Shown here piece after piece: positions 21,988 to 34,330 of a stretch of 64,000 bases of DNA. Both the position numbers and the translations under genes were made by a program. The notes beneath the pieces are model-generated. The model saw only the letters and a list, made by a program, of their open reading frames with translations. It did not search any database and was not told where the DNA came from. Every line of letters starts with the position of its first letter. The stretch's first letter is position 1. Source of the stretch: Sequoia sempervirens (Eukaryota > Streptophyta > Pinopsida > Cupressales > Cupressaceae); the NCBI GenBank assembly GCA_007258455.2, contig VDFB02139074.1, positions 1-64,000 of the forward strand, in the 5' to 3' direction.

Positions 21988-22776
21988 ATGATCATGGAAA
22001 AAACAGGCCCTTAAGTGGCAAAAAGTTTAGAAAAATCAGAGTTAGGCAACTTGACGTAAAAATTTGAATAAGTTATCTATATTATTTCAAAAATATGTAA
22101 GAATAGAATTTGTGGAAAATTGAATGTAGTTTCTAAAATACTAGGTTTATTTAAAAAAAATAAAAAATCTATTTGGTGAAAATTTGAAATTTCAATGCAA
22201 GAGTACTTAAATTTCAGCGAAAAAATAAGAAGTAGGTGTCTATTTGACCACCCTAACCACAATAAAATGATAATATTTTTTTATAATATTTTAGATATAA
22301 GTAAATTACTCATGTTTAGATGTGATGCATATTTTTTTGTATTTTTTTCCAAGTAAATAATTAATTATGAATTTTTTATTACAACTTTAAAAAAATATAA
22401 AAACTTGTATGTTTGACCACCTTAACTTGCTCAAAACTTCATGAAATTCAATTTTTATTTTTTTAATCCTATGGTATACGAAGCATAGAATGTGACGCAT
22501 GTTTCTAATTCAAAAAATGTGATATCGTTTGAAAGTTATAGATTTTTTTCAATCAGCCTATCAATTAGGACTTTTGTCATAATTCAAATAAAAAATGAAT
22601 AATAATTATTTATTAAATTCAAAGTAAAGAATAATTTATATTGGTGGAAAGTTGAGAATCTCCTTTAAAACCCTTTTCATTTCATCAATTTTGGGTAAAA
22701 AAAGTCATCAGCCACATGGACCATCGTATCACTTACATATTGCCACTTTTTGGCCCATCATGATCCTGCACATACC
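21988..22776 (+). mobile_element. Non-coding inverted-repeat element, copy C (5' end incomplete)
   Basis: The 3' end TGGCCCATCATGATCCTGCA + CATACC is intact but for the last base. The 5' end begins at GATCATGG, lacking the first dozen bases. The interior matches A and B (GGCCCTTAAGTGGC, GGTGTCTATTTGACCACCCT, GTATGTTTGACCACC). No frame. Confidence 0.65.
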
Positions 22777-22866
22777 AAAAAAATTTAATTCATTATTTTC
22801 TACATATGTGATGAGAGACTTCCCAAAAAATATTACACAATACTTGTTACAAGTATGAGCAGTTAG

Positions 22867-24425
22867 TGTTGTCATTGATATCAACAAGACTATGTTGTCA
22901 TTGATGTTTATTGTTGGGTGAGATTGTTGCAAGAATGTGAGTAGTTGATGTTATTCATGCTTTGATTACTTGCATTATATTGTCATTAGTAAAGCTACTG
23001 GTGTCAAATTCTAGTTTTGTTGTGATAAGGTTTTTTCTATGATCAAGGAAGTGTTGAAGATGATGAGGATGTGTCTCTAGTTATTGGTTTCCAAATGCTT
23101 TTAATAAAATTTGATAAAAAGAGGAAACAATGTGTTGCAGTGGTGTTATAGTTTTTCTATGCATTTATTCTAGGTTGAAGATCAGCCTATGTATGTTGGA
23201 TATGATGGTAAGAGATGTTCATAGGTGTTATATCCACGAATTGGTGTGTTGAATCATTGTACAAAAGTTGTGTTCAACTGAGTGTGAAATATTCATTGCA
23301 AAGTTGTTTAGGAGAAATGTATTTTCTTGAAGTTTCTCTATAGGTATGTTTGAGGTCTTATTAATCTAAACGAGTGTTGATTGTTTTGGTGTCTTCATTC
23401 AATCAAGAGGTTTTGAGATTCGGTGCTTCAAAAGTAAGTTTCTGAAGTAACATTGTATGGGACAATTGTCTAAGTATATTGAGTGTGTATATTCTTTAGG
23501 TGAAAGTTGTTACAAAGGAGGTTGTTAGATTCCAATGTGTTTGAGGAATATTATAGATCATGTTCAAGTGTGGTGTGTGATTCAAAATTCATCCTTTGAC
23601 TTATGGAAGTGTGTACTTAATAGTGTAATAGTGTTTACATGGGTAACGACTGACTTGGTGTTTACACTAATTACAGTGAATTTTTATTGTTTATAGAAGT
23701 ATGTTGTAGTGTAGTATTATTTATTTGGGTCCCAAATAAGGTGTGATGTGGTTGAATTTCACTTCTATACAACATAGAATTTTTTTGGCGCTGACCTAAT
23801 TTGAATTTGTATGGTTGATGTGCATAGCCAACCTTAGAGAAGGGTTTCAGGGTTGAATACGGTATAAGTATGAGTTGAGTTGTTGAAGGATGTTAAGATA
23901 GATTGAGAGATATGAAAAATGAAAATTATAGTGTTAGACTATAAAATTGAGAAGTGCAGTGCTATATTTCATGTGTTAGACTATTGGATATAGTGATCAG
24001 AAGGTGTCTACAATTCTTCACTCAAGCTGTGAAGGTGTTGGTGACATTATGGTGGATTTTCTATTGCATTGAGATGTTTTTATCTATGTAAAATTTCTTC
24101 TCTATCTTTCTTTCTATTATGGTAATGAGACTTTGGTAGTGATTTGTTCTTTCTTTGGGCAATGAGCCCTTCGATAATGATCCCTATTGTATGTGGTGTT
24201 ATTATTAACTATATTGTGAACTAATCCTCACTGTGATTTTCCCATTATCTAGTTTTCTACATAAATCTAGTATTCTCTTGTGTATGGTGTTGTGTTTTAG
24301 TTTCTATTGTTTTCTTTTCATGAAAAATCATCATAACATATTTAAGGGTTTAGTGAATGAATGGAGATATGAAGTTTTAAGGTACAATGGATTCACCCCC
24401 TCTTCTCATTTGTGTTGTGTATTCA
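22867..24425 (+). repeat. 5' LTR of the second copia element
   Basis: Starts TGTTGTCATTGATATCAAC, a common copia LTR start, and ends near TTGTGTATTCA just before the primer site. It shares TATATTGTGAACTAATCCTC and TTTTCTACATAAATCTAG with the LTR-like fragment at 4655-4968. No second copy is in the window, so the left boundary is by signature only. Confidence 0.65.
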
Positions 24426-24430
24426 AAAAT

Positions 24431-24442
24431 TGGTATCAAATC
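24431..24442 (+). other. Primer-binding site of the second copia element
   Basis: TGGTATCAAATC, matching the tRNA-iMet site TGGTATCAGAGC at most positions; G-to-A changes explain the differences. Confidence 0.7.
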
Positions 24443-24486
24443 AAGTTTTGTTGGAGAAAATATTAACCACTTAAGGTAGATCTAGG

Positions 24487-25468
24487 ATGGTGCACAAGAA
24501 GGAGATCCTTATGTTTGATGGAATAGACTATACATTCTAGAAAACAAGGATGGAAGGTTTTTTAAGTTATCTAGGATACGATGTCTGGAAATTAGTTCAA
24601 AATGGATATACTACACCTATAAACGGTCCAAGATCTAAAGTTGAAATCAAACACTATGAAAGCAATAGTAAAGAAAGGTATGCTCTCTTAAGTAGTCTTA
24701 CAAATTCTGAATTAGTGAGTTATGAATTTGAAAACTATTGAAGAGATTAGGACAAAGTTGGAAATAATTTATGAAGGAGATTATAAGGTTAAGTAAGCTA
24801 AGATGTATAATTTTAAGATCACATTTGAAATATTACGAATTTATGAAGATGAAAAAATGACAAGCTACATATAGAGGGTAGATTATGTGGTCAAATCCAT
24901 CAGAGGTCTTGGTGGAAAATTCAAAGAATCAAAAGTGGCAAAGAAAATTCTCAAAACCCTTCCTAAAGCTTACAGTCATATTTTTTTTGCTATTGAGGAA
25001 TTTGAAAGTCTATATTAGTGTACTATAGATTAATTGTATGGTTCTCTAATTGCATTTGAAATGAGAGAATTTGGTACAAATAATGGTGGAAAAGTTGAGA
25101 TTGCTTTTAATGTTGGAAAATCAAAGAAGATTGAAGAATCAAATCAAGAGGACCTTGATGATGTGGAAGGTAAATTTTTGAGAGGGATGAAGAAGGCTAT
25201 TGGTAACTACAAAGGTAAGTTTCCTTTCAAATGTTTTAGTTGTGGAAAATTAGGTCACTATCCTTCAAGATGTCCAAAAAAGGTTGTGAATGGCAAAAAT
25301 AAAGAGAACAAAGTCAAAATGATTAAGAAAATCTATTATTTTAGAGAAGATTCATGTAGTTTTTATGATGAATTTGATTATGGAGATGATGATGATGGTG
25401 AATTCTTGTTCATAGATTTAATAGATGAATCTGTTTCTTCTAAATTTGAACAATGTGTGAAGGAATGA
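24487..25468 (+). pseudogene. gag: Copia Gag
   Basis: The ATG at 24487 opens MVHKKEILMFDGIDYTF, then a TAG at the conserved Trp position, then KTRMEGFLSYLGYDVWKLV. The middle part (24720-25030, shifted frame) has VKSIRGLGGKFKESKVAKKIL and LPKAYSHIFFAIEEFE. The zinc knuckle CFSCGKLGHYPSRC (about 25231-25272) has all four ligands. An acidic tail DYGDDDDGEFLFIDL follows. The Gag is nearly full length; about five stops (TAG or TAA) interrupt it. Confidence 0.85.
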
Positions 25469-25499
25469 CCTTCAGAGAGAAAGGATAAGATTGAAGGAA

Positions 25500-25760
25500 C
25501 TTTGGTATCTTCTCTTCATGCTAGACATGATAAGAACTATTGGATCATTGATAGTGGATGCTCTAATCATATGACCAGTTACCAGAGTAATTTTGCTAAA
25601 ATTGAAAAGTATGATGGAGTAATTTTTAGATTTGGTGATGATTTGGGTTCTAAGATATGTGGAATAGGTTCAATTAGTTCTTATGGGAAGCATAATAATG
25701 AAAATGTTTACTATTTTAAAGGCTTAAGGCATAACCTCTTGAGTGTTTGATAAATTTTTA
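25500..25760 (+). pseudogene. pro: Copia protease
   Basis: WIIDSGCSNHMT is the copia retropepsin active site with an intact D-S-G, followed by IFRFGDDLGSKICGIGSI and VYYFKGLRHNLLSV, the standard end of the domain. Tandem TGA TAA stops follow the last motif. Confidence 0.88.
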
Positions 25761-26560
25761 GTAAAGGATATAATATTATGTTTCAAGATAATGGATGTGG
25801 TATTAGAAAAGGCTCTACAACTATGATTGCTGCTAGAAGAAGGACAAATGGAAATGTTTACCAGCTCAAGGGTGTTGATGGTCATTGCTTTATGACTTAG
25901 ATTAATGAAATTTGGTTATGGACCAAAAGGATGTATTATATTAATTTTGATAATCTATTAAGCAATTTCAATTCAAGCTATGAGAGATCTGCCAAATATT
26001 ACAAAGCCTATCAATGCTTTTGCAAGGATTTCCATATTAGAAAAAAAACAAGAAGTTTGAAAGGAAAATACAATCTTCGACTACATTGTTAGATTTGTTA
26101 CATGTAGATCTTTTTGGTCCTACAAATGTAATAAGTCTTCAAGGTGATAAGTACTTCATGCTTTTGATTGATGATTACTCTATAATGACATGGGTTACTT
26201 CTCTTAAAGAAAAAATTGAAGCCCAAAATAGGTTCAAAGCATTTAAATTTATGTTTGAGAATGAAATGGAGATGAAAATCAAGTGTTTTAGGTTTGAAAA
26301 AGGTGGAGAGTTCACCTCCAATGAATTTAAAATGTTTTGTGGGAATCATGGCATAAAGAAGAACCTATCTAGCCCTAAGACTCCTCAACAAAATGGAGTC
26401 ATAGAAAGGAAAAAGATGACTATTCAAGAAGTTGCAAGCACTATGATGAAAAAATATAACCTATCAAAAGTCTACTAGAGAGAAGAAATTCATATTATTC
26501 TTTATATACTTAACAAAGTTCAAGCAAAATGAAACAACACAAAGACTAAACCTAAACTAA
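25761..26560 (+). pseudogene. pol: Copia integrase, N-terminal two thirds
   Basis: The zinc-binding part is degraded (about 25860-26080). The core begins LDLLHVDLFGPTNVISLQGD (first Asp), then KYFMLLIDDYS, FKFMFENEMEMKIKCFRFEK + GGEF (second Asp position replaced by Glu), and SPKTPQQNGVIERKK with the catalytic Glu. A TAG replaces Trp after SKVY. Similarity ends near 26560. Confidence 0.85.
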
Positions 26561-27557
26561 AATAGAAATTTGATAATTGTTCTTTTACTGTGAATGGTTC
26601 TAGAACTTATAACTTTAGACACAAATTCATTATTAGTGCTTTATATCATGGCATGGAGTCAAACATACTGCAAACCATGATGCACGACAATATTTAATCC
26701 TAACATTAAAATATACTACAATATTTCATTACAATATTATCACTTAGCATTCTAAATCTAAAACTTCTTATCAAATCCAAACATCATTTGCACAAATCTA
26801 TGCTTCTATGAAGGTGGTTTAAAAAATTCTTTGAATTATACCCTTAATAAAGAGCACATAACACTAATGTAGACTAGATGAAAAATATTTCATCATACTC
26901 ATTGAGAAGTTGTGAAAATAATACAATGGAGAGAAGTGGCTTCAAAATAATTCTATTCTATTCAAATTATGCTAGTACTTTCATACAACATTAAAGCTTC
27001 AATAAATTACAAACTCTACAACCTAAAACTAGACTCAAAATTAATTATCTTTTCTTTCATTACAAATTCTATCAGAGATCAATGAACAACCTCGTTAATG
27101 GGCTTGAATTCCATTTTATAAAAATAAGTGAGAAAAACAAGGCTTAGGCCAATTGATACTTTTCATATATTCATTTGATAATTTTCAATTACTCTTCAAA
27201 ATATGGTTACATTTGCAAATCATGGGGGGAATATCCCATATAAAACAAAAAACATTTTCATTTGTTGATGAAGATATTCTAACCTTCCAAAAGGCTTATT
27301 TCTAAATGAGATGATCAAGCAATGAACCTAATATTATTTTCAAGTTCTTTTCCACATGCTTCCAAAACTATAGGACATAAGCATAGAGAAAAAAAAGGTA
27401 GTACTTTCACATCAACATTCTAAACCTAGAAGAGATAATCTTTAAGCATTTCTTCATCAAAGGCTTAATCTATAAAATTTTCAAGCGATGTACTGAACTC
27501 CTCATAAATTGGTCATTGAACCTCAAATATTTTTTGTACTTTAGAATTGTGTACATT
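26561..27557. other. About 1 kb without a recognised feature
   Basis: AT-rich, no coherent frame on either strand, no repeat match elsewhere in the window noticed. It separates the truncated copia element from the LTR at 27558. Confidence 0.4.
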
Positions 27558-28851
27558 TGTAAGAGAGGGGGATGAACCACATCAAGGCTCTAGGTCATGG
27601 AGAGCCGAAAGCAGAGGACTGCCCTAACTTACCTCACTCTAAATAGATGTTTTAGGATAAGGATCAAGAATGATGAGGACTATAATGCACTTCGATCACT
27701 CTACAAATCCGAACTTAAGTTTGGGCTACGCGAGCTGGATTTTAGAGTCGGTACTATTCCTCAGAAAACTCTCTATCTAAGGATGATAGTGCAGTTTTGG
27801 GATGTTAGCGCAGAGCACTGGCATCTCCCAGGTGCACTAGCATCCATACTGTCGAAAAATAGTGAGCACAATACAAACTACTTAAAAAAAACTTTTAGCC
27901 TAGCTAGCTAGTCTTGACAGAAAAAATAGAGTAAGGAGATATAGGAAATAGAAAATAAAGTGATAAAACAAGTGAGAACTAGGGTGATAGAGATGATCTC
28001 ATAAGGATGCAAATTCATCAACTAGCTCCAAATGCATGCCCACCTACACACAAGGAAGAGGGGAAAATTGTTGGGGCTATATAGGGGTCTATCTCAATCA
28101 AACCCCCATTTTGGTGTTTCCATCTCCACAGACAACCAAATAGCAACAAGAGAGAAATATGTGATAAAGAAGTAAAGAAAGAAAGAACTACAATAAACAC
28201 TATAAAATAGTAAAGTGCTACTCAACCAAATCACAAAGGAGAGGAGCGAAACATTACCACCTCCACACAAAAGCTCACTAACTAATGGAGGAGAAAGCAG
28301 AATTGGAAAGGTCACCACAACCTCGACTGTGATGAAGGAAGGTATCACAAGACCGCAAGCCCACACTACTAATGGCTTGCTTCACACTTGCTTTGCAGAG
28401 TTCATGGAGTATTGTTACTACTGTGATGGAGTATTGTTGCTATTGTAATGGAGTGTGGATGTGCTGTTGAGAGTGGAGAATGGAAAGAGAATGAAGTTGA
28501 AGACCTTGAGAATGCAAAAAGAGATGGATTGAATAAAGAATGGATGAATTTGAAGGAGAAGAGGGAAGAATCTCTCATATTCAGGGTCGGTCGGTCGAAG
28601 AGGGATGTTACAAATTGACCCCAATTGAAAGTGTAATTCCTCTAACAACTTTATACGTAGGTATCCGTCAAGGATGTAAGTGAATTGCATGCATCTCTTT
28701 GACAAATATTCTCTCACCAACACAAGAGATAGATGCCAAGTGGAAAAAAGGTAGTAGGGTGATGTTGAATTTCACCTTTGGATTATTTTTCCTAAGATGA
28801 AGGTATGTGAAAGGGTAATTTGTAAAAGGAGTGAAAATTCACTCCTATACA
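27558..28851 (-). repeat. 3' LTR of the Gag-protease element
   Basis: On the minus strand it starts TGTATAGGAGTGAATTTTC right after a polypurine tract and ends CTCTCTTACA. It matches 34331-35487, for example in CCACATCAAGGCTCTAGGTC, CAAATGCATGCCCACCTACA and CCAAATCACAAAGGAGAGGA. Confidence 0.78.
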
Positions 28852-28870
28852 TTTTTCTCCCACTTTAGTG
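28852..28870 (-). other. Polypurine tract of the Gag-protease element
   Basis: The minus strand reads TAAAGTGGGAGAAAAA directly before the TG of the 3' LTR. Confidence 0.7.
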
Positions 28871-30271
28871 AGCATGAGTATTGATTAGTACTTTAGTAAA
28901 GTAGATCAAAAAGTTAGTAAGGTTATAAATGTATACCTGAATTGTCGAGGAAGTAGACCACGATCTAGCGAGCTGGAAAGCACGGGCTAGAACAAGACTC
29001 CATAGCCCCACAAAAATATGAAGTTGCACAAGGTACACTAAAGGCCCTTAGACCAATGATGGACAAATCCCATAAGATGAAAGTGTCTCAAAATCCTCCA
29101 GACCTACAAGGAGGCAGCCCCCAAGATCTCTCACTTGAAGGAAGCCTCATGAAGTATGTGCCTTACAGACCCGCATACTTGCAAGGAGGTATCCCGCAAG
29201 ATCTCTTTCATGGAGTAAACCTAGATGAAAGAACCTTATAGGACCGCAGACCTGCAAGGAGGCATCCCCCAAGATCGCTTTCATGGAGGAAAACCAAAGG
29301 AGGAGACTCTGTAGAGTCCAATTGGAAAGTGTCTTCACAAGTACATCTATAAAGTGACATGTTTACCCACAGATAGAGCATGTCTAAAATAAAGTGGCCA
29401 CATAGGCAATAAAGCAAACAATCACGTACACCATTAGAAAATTGGAAGGATTTCAAAGGGGTCCCTTGGGAACTCGATGTGAAAAGAGAAGTGGGTCCAC
29501 TCAAGCGACATGCTATTTGAAAGTACAAGAAGAGAAATTTTCTCTCAAATCGATTCATCATCAATGAATCCTTTGGAAAGATATTCACTTCATCAATGAA
29601 ATTTAAAGGAAGAAAATTCTCCCTTGCGAGGGAAAGGAAAAAGCTACTTCTAGCTCAGATGAAATTTCTCAAGCTCTTTCTCTGTGAACCCATGATGAAG
29701 GAAACACATTTCGTTAGGGGTCCTAGTTGTTAATGCAGTTTTGAAAAAGAAACGTTTGTGAGGATTTTTGAGAAAAAATTCATTGGCAGTGAATGTATTT
29801 TCTAAAAATCATAGCGTCATAATAATGGTGTTGTCACACATGAAAGGGACAACTCAAGCAAAGAAGAGAAAAAGATAAGTAAAGAGAAAAGGAGAAATAA
29901 ACATAAACAAAGGGCATAGGGGTGATCTAATAATTCAGGGTCATAACTGCTCATAAATATATATAGGTATAATAATAATAGTATATAAATGAACTGTCAT
30001 CAATGCCCTACTATATCAGACCATGTGAAGAATGCACAAGAAGAAAAAGTACAAATAAAAAATTGGGTCAACATGGAAGGGAAGCCTAAATCCCCCCAAT
30101 GCTTTGGATCATCCCCAATTTTCCAAAAATCAATCACAAACATGGAAGAATGATGACACAAATAGAATAAGTTTTATGACACACAAATCATGCATGTACC
30201 CAAGCACCTACAAGGGTCATCAAGGCACACATAGGATGAGTACGTGGGAAAACATTACAACACACACACTT
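28871..30271. other. 3' untranslated part of the Gag-protease element
   Basis: No coherent frame on the minus strand. It includes a short tandem array at about 29096-29315. Confidence 0.5.
29096..29315. repeat. Three imperfect tandem repeats, period about 74 bp
   Basis: Each unit carries TGCAAGGAGGCATCCCCCAA-like sequence followed by GATCTCTTTCATGGAG. The cores start at 29107, 29182 and 29255, giving spacings of 75 and 73 bp. Confidence 0.7.
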
Positions 30272-31657
30272 CTAATCTAAAGATAAAGAAGAGGCCTCCC
30301 CCTGATACTCATCGACCAAGAGGTCATCCACTTCCCATTCTAGATCGTCAGAAGGGGAATGAGGATGAACCTGCAATGGTGGAATATTAAGGGGAGGAGC
30401 TTCTAACCCTCCTGCAACAAGGGCTAAGGAAGAAGGCCCTGCAAGGTCTCCTCCACTCAGCTCTTGTGGAGCTATGGTCAACGACTTCGTGAAGATTCTT
30501 GACAAGGCCAAAACTTCATCCATAGAGTTAAACATGAAATTCACTGGAGCATCATGTCATACCTCAATGGATGGAGAGGGTTGTTCCGGAGACTCACCGC
30601 TAGGATCACCAAGTGATTCAACAACGGTGACAAACTCAAGGGAATCTAGGGATGGTTCTCTCACTAAGACAAAATAGGTCAACACTGGACCACCCTTTGA
30701 AGAGTGGGATCCTCTTATGCCCTCCATTATTGGCAGGGCCATCCTCCATCTTATGCTTCATCAGGGGATGAGAACTCCCCATAGATGAGGAAAGAGGCAT
30801 GGAGGAAGAGGAGGAGGAGAAAATCATAGAAAACACCACCAAGTTATTTGGCATATCCATGGGTTTCAGAAAGGTAGGAAATTTGGGAGGGACATCAACA
30901 AGGGTAGCTCAACCAAAGGAGCGATGAACACCTACACCTTATTGGGGTCAGGGGCACTCACAATAGGATCCAAGAGTGATACGAAGCATGTTTGAATAAA
31001 ATTAAATGGGAGGAGAGATGAGGATGCAACAAGAGATCCTAAAGCAGGGGTAGTCATCTCCTCTTCCTTCCTCTACAAGGCAGCCTGCTCAGCTGTGAGA
31101 GAATTTTGTTAGCACTTGCGTTCACACACAAGGCAGTTTCTATGAATCTTTGAGCTAGATTTTAGAGGTTACGAAGGAGCGTAAGACTCCTACTTAGCCA
31201 TGGGAGTTTCCACCATAGCTATTTCTAGTTGAGGGATAGGCTCTTGAATGGGAGCAGGAGGAGTAGATTGAGAAACAACGGGGGGAGTCAGCTCTAGTGC
31301 CTCGGTAGTAGGCCTTTTCCTATTTACTACCTTTGGACTAGGAGCGATAGGGGGTTGCAGAGGCCAAGGCATAGAGGATTCTTACAGGGACCCTTTTCCT
31401 TACCATACAAGTAGTACCAAGGTCCAAGTGGTTTGGTAGGAAGATCTGATATCCTAATCTTGGGTTTATGCCAAGCAGGCACCATTGGACTTAGCGCGTA
31501 AAAGTTAGGAATATTCATTTGAAACTCTTCTCTAGAAAGAGGAATGGGACATCCATCCCAAGGATGGGGAAACTTCACTTTTCCCTTTCAAGAAGAGGAG
31601 ACAACTATTTGTTGGACTATCAAAAGGGTCAGATTTGGCTCTCCCTTGCTCCCAGTC
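30272..31657 (-). pseudogene. Pro/Ser-rich coding relic downstream of the protease-like domain
   Basis: The minus-strand frame continues after the protease with stops. It has MPWPLQPPIAPSPKVVNRKR, PPVVSQSTPPAPIQEPIPQL, then after more stops VVESLGDPSGESPEQPSPSI, and at 30544-30272 SGGDLAGPSSLALVAGGLEA with an acidic end DDLEWEVDDLLVDEYQGE. It looks disordered and low in complexity. No polymerase motif occurs. It may be a linker or an accessory domain of this element family. Confidence 0.5.
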
Positions 31658-32150
31658 TTATACTTCACATAATTCATATAAAGCAGGTCCATTCTTGGAG
31701 GAAGCAGACCAACCAAGGTGGACCAAAAGTGATCCAATGAATATCCCCCATGGCTCATACCTGGTGTCATGTACTACATGCACAACACCCTCATGGGAGA
31801 ACTTTAAACATTTGTGAATGAAAGAAGCAATTCCATTCATGGAAGCTAGCCAAGGTATGCCTAGCTTCATCCTAAACAAATACAACTCTAGAATAACATC
31901 AAAGATTGTGTCTACAACCCTATGTCCAACTAGGATAGAAAGAATTGTCAATCCATATGGATTTAGACAAAGACCATAGTGTGTACAAATGATAGATTTT
32001 GTTTCCTCATATTCCTTTCTATGCAATGAATTAAGCCACACCATTTCTTCTATAATGACATTCACTCGACTTGTGGGATCGACTAAGACCCCTATCACAT
32101 TGTTTCCATTGAGGAAAATAGGAATGTAGAGGGGAGAGGGATTGATGTTT
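31658..32150 (-). pseudogene. pro: Gypsy protease-like domain with altered active site
   Basis: The frame reads VIGVLVDPTSRVNVIIEEMV, where gypsy proteases have LVDTGSSVNVI, so the D-[ST]-G triad reads D-P-T. Farther on, LGIPWLASMNGIASFIHKCL + KFSHEG corresponds to the family's LGRPWL...STxHQxLKF block. At 146 open codons this is one of the best preserved parts of the element. The change could be a mutation or a feature of the lineage. Confidence 0.65.
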
Positions 32151-32559
32151 AAGGGTAAATCCTATGAAGTGAATGTCACATCCAGGGAACCAGTCGTAGG
32201 TTGTGCAGAAGGGGAAATTTTAACCATGTTAAAATATGCTACAAGCTGAGTGGTAGAATCAGAGGGATTGATAATCATGTTGGAAGAATGTGATGGAAAT
32301 GATTCCATGTATATCTATAACTCACTATTCACTTTTTCCACTGATTTTTTTGCATTTTGTTTATTCCCATTGAGACAAATAGTACCGTCCTTCATGTGAT
32401 TCTATATCTTGTGATGAAGACACATACAACATTCGGTATCATGTTCATTGACTTGATGGTACTAACGGAAGAAATTTGTATCATACTAATGAGGGTAGGG
32501 CTCCTTAAGGGGTTTAGGGTTCTCCAAGGTTATTATCTTACCCTTTAGAAACTTCAGTA

Positions 32560-34080
32560 GGATGGAAGAATAAGATTCTGCTAACTTTGTAAACTTTCAG
32601 TTGCATCTAAGAATGTTATCATTCGTAATATCTACTACATTCATAATAGCCTTACATTTCCCAGAGATTGATGCAATGGACTTCCCTTCTAAACAAGAGC
32701 ATGAGGGTGATCCCCCAAACTGGACTAGCCTCTATTGATATTCTCGTAATGTTGCACATAGATCCGTGAAAGAATGATATTTCATAAGGGAAACCTTCTC
32801 CTGTGAAGGTCTTTGCAAGTTCCCTATGAATACCTTTTGTACATCATAATTTGACAACAAATATGAGATTTGTGAGAAGAGCACTTGATATCATGCTATG
32901 AAATCAGTAATATTTTCATTATCTCCTTTCTTGCATTAGACGAGATCCAAAAAGGTCATCTTCAGTCCAATGCTTGCTTGGAACTATCAAAGAAACTGAT
33001 TCACAAGTTGATCAAATGAGAAAATGGAGTTCTCTGGTAAGGAACAATACCAATCGAGTGTTGTATCCTTAAGAGATTGAGGGAATAATTTTTCCATCAA
33101 TGCATCATGATGGAAGAAACCTATATATAGGGAATTGAAGGAAAACACATGCATTTGTGGGTCCCTTTTTCAACCATATTTCTCTAATTTAGGAATATCA
33201 ATTCCTTGTGGGAAGGGAGTACTTAAGATTGCTACGAAAAATTGACTATGTCAAAAGAAAGGCTAAAAGATAGGCTTGGCAGGGGCTTGGGAGAGGCTCG
33301 CCAACTGGCTTTGCATCTTACCCATATTTTGAAGAAGGGTATTCAGAATAGGGTCTTACGATGACAAAGGTCTAATGGAACATCCTCCAGCACCACAACC
33401 AGAGCCACCTCCAGAACCACCAGTGTGACCACTGCCAGAACCACTGTTGGAGCCACCACCACTAAAAGGGCCTCCACTTTTGAAATCACCACCATGGCCT
33501 CCACCTAAACCACTTCCACTAGTGCCACTTCTGTTGCCAAAGCCACCACCACTACCAAATTCTCCACCACTCAACCCACTAAAACCTCCACTACTAGAGG
33601 TGATGGGAGGGATGAAGTTAAAACCCAAGGGTATTTTGTTCACTATGATAGTTTCAGACCTCTTAGAGGTAGAGGGGATGTTGATTGATGGGATTGTGTC
33701 AGTCATGTATAAGGACATGGGAGGCATCAACACTCCTAATTGTCTCTCATGTTCTTCGAGAATGGTCCTTGTATGATGTTAGGGTTGTTTGGAGGGGAAC
33801 ATGCTTCAGTCAGACTAGAGAGACTAGCCAAGAGTTTTATGCATGTTTTATCTTTTCCTACCATATACTTTATTTCACTGATAACCCAAGTGGCCCTAGC
33901 CATCTTTGGGTCCTTTTCTATGTGATTTTCCAAGTCATCCAGTCCTTTGGTAAAGGTAGAGATATGTTCTGAAGGAATGTGAATGGACTCGTGCTCATCT
34001 ACCGATGATGGTGTGGGAGACGCAAGAAAAGTGGCAATGTGGTTAGTCTCATTGGAGAACCCTACCTCACCCATTGACAA
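32560..34080 (-). pseudogene. gag: Gag of the non-autonomous gypsy element
   Basis: It begins at 34080 (MSMGEVGFSNETNHIATFLA) and is open for 114 codons to 33736, then runs through a strongly Gly/Ser-rich segment at 33733-33356 (GGGHGGDFKSGGPFSGGGSN). The capsid-like domain follows with stops: FPQGIDIPKLEKYG near 33190, DPQMHVFSF, MEKLFPQSLKDTTLDWYCSL near 33060, SFDQLVNQF, ENITDFIA and LRPSQEKV-like segments near 32800. This is the retrotransposon gag pattern of gypsy elements (IPKLxKY...DPxxH...LFPxSLxxxAxxWY). Confidence 0.75.
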
Positions 34081-34306
34081 CTACTCCTGAGCAACAAGAC
34101 AAATGGTGAATCTAGCAAAAGGGCCTATAGAGAAATCATAAGTGAACTTTGAACTCTCCATCGAAAGGTGTCATACACTTCTCCTAACAAGATACCCAAA
34201 AGTCATGGACTGGGTTGTGATGCTCATAAAACTTCACAACACTCAAGAGTACAACTATCACAAGGTACTAGAGAAAAGCTTCAACACTAATGAGTGGGTA
34301 GGCGTT

Positions 34307-34326
34307 GGTTCACGTCGGGTTCACCA
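34307..34326 (-). other. Probable primer-binding site of the Gag-protease element
   Basis: The minus strand reads TGGTGAACCCGACGTGAACC, starting four bases after the 5' LTR end. The TGG start and T-arm-like complement (GGTTCACG) fit a tRNA 3' end. I cannot name the tRNA with certainty. Confidence 0.55.
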
Positions 34327-34330
34327 AAAA

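Larger units (their letters stand above)
22867..26560 (+). mobile_element. Second Ty1/copia element, truncated inside integrase
   Basis: It has one LTR, a primer site, gag with zinc knuckle, protease and the N-terminal part of the integrase core, in frame order typical of copia. RT, RNase H and the 3' LTR are missing. The LTR end and the ORF style (W-K-x-RME and YLGYDVW in Gag) place it near the plant TNT/Sirevirus-type families. Stops are mostly TAG where Trp or Gln is expected. Confidence 0.8.

Noticed and set aside
29056..29241. Plus-strand frame with LQGGSPQDL and LQGGIPQDL repeats
   Set aside because: It follows from the 74-bp tandem repeat and runs against the coding strand of the element.
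33447..33776. Pro-rich plus-strand frame of 109 codons
   Set aside because: Antisense of the Gly-rich Gag segment at 33733-33356; Gly codons read backwards give Pro.
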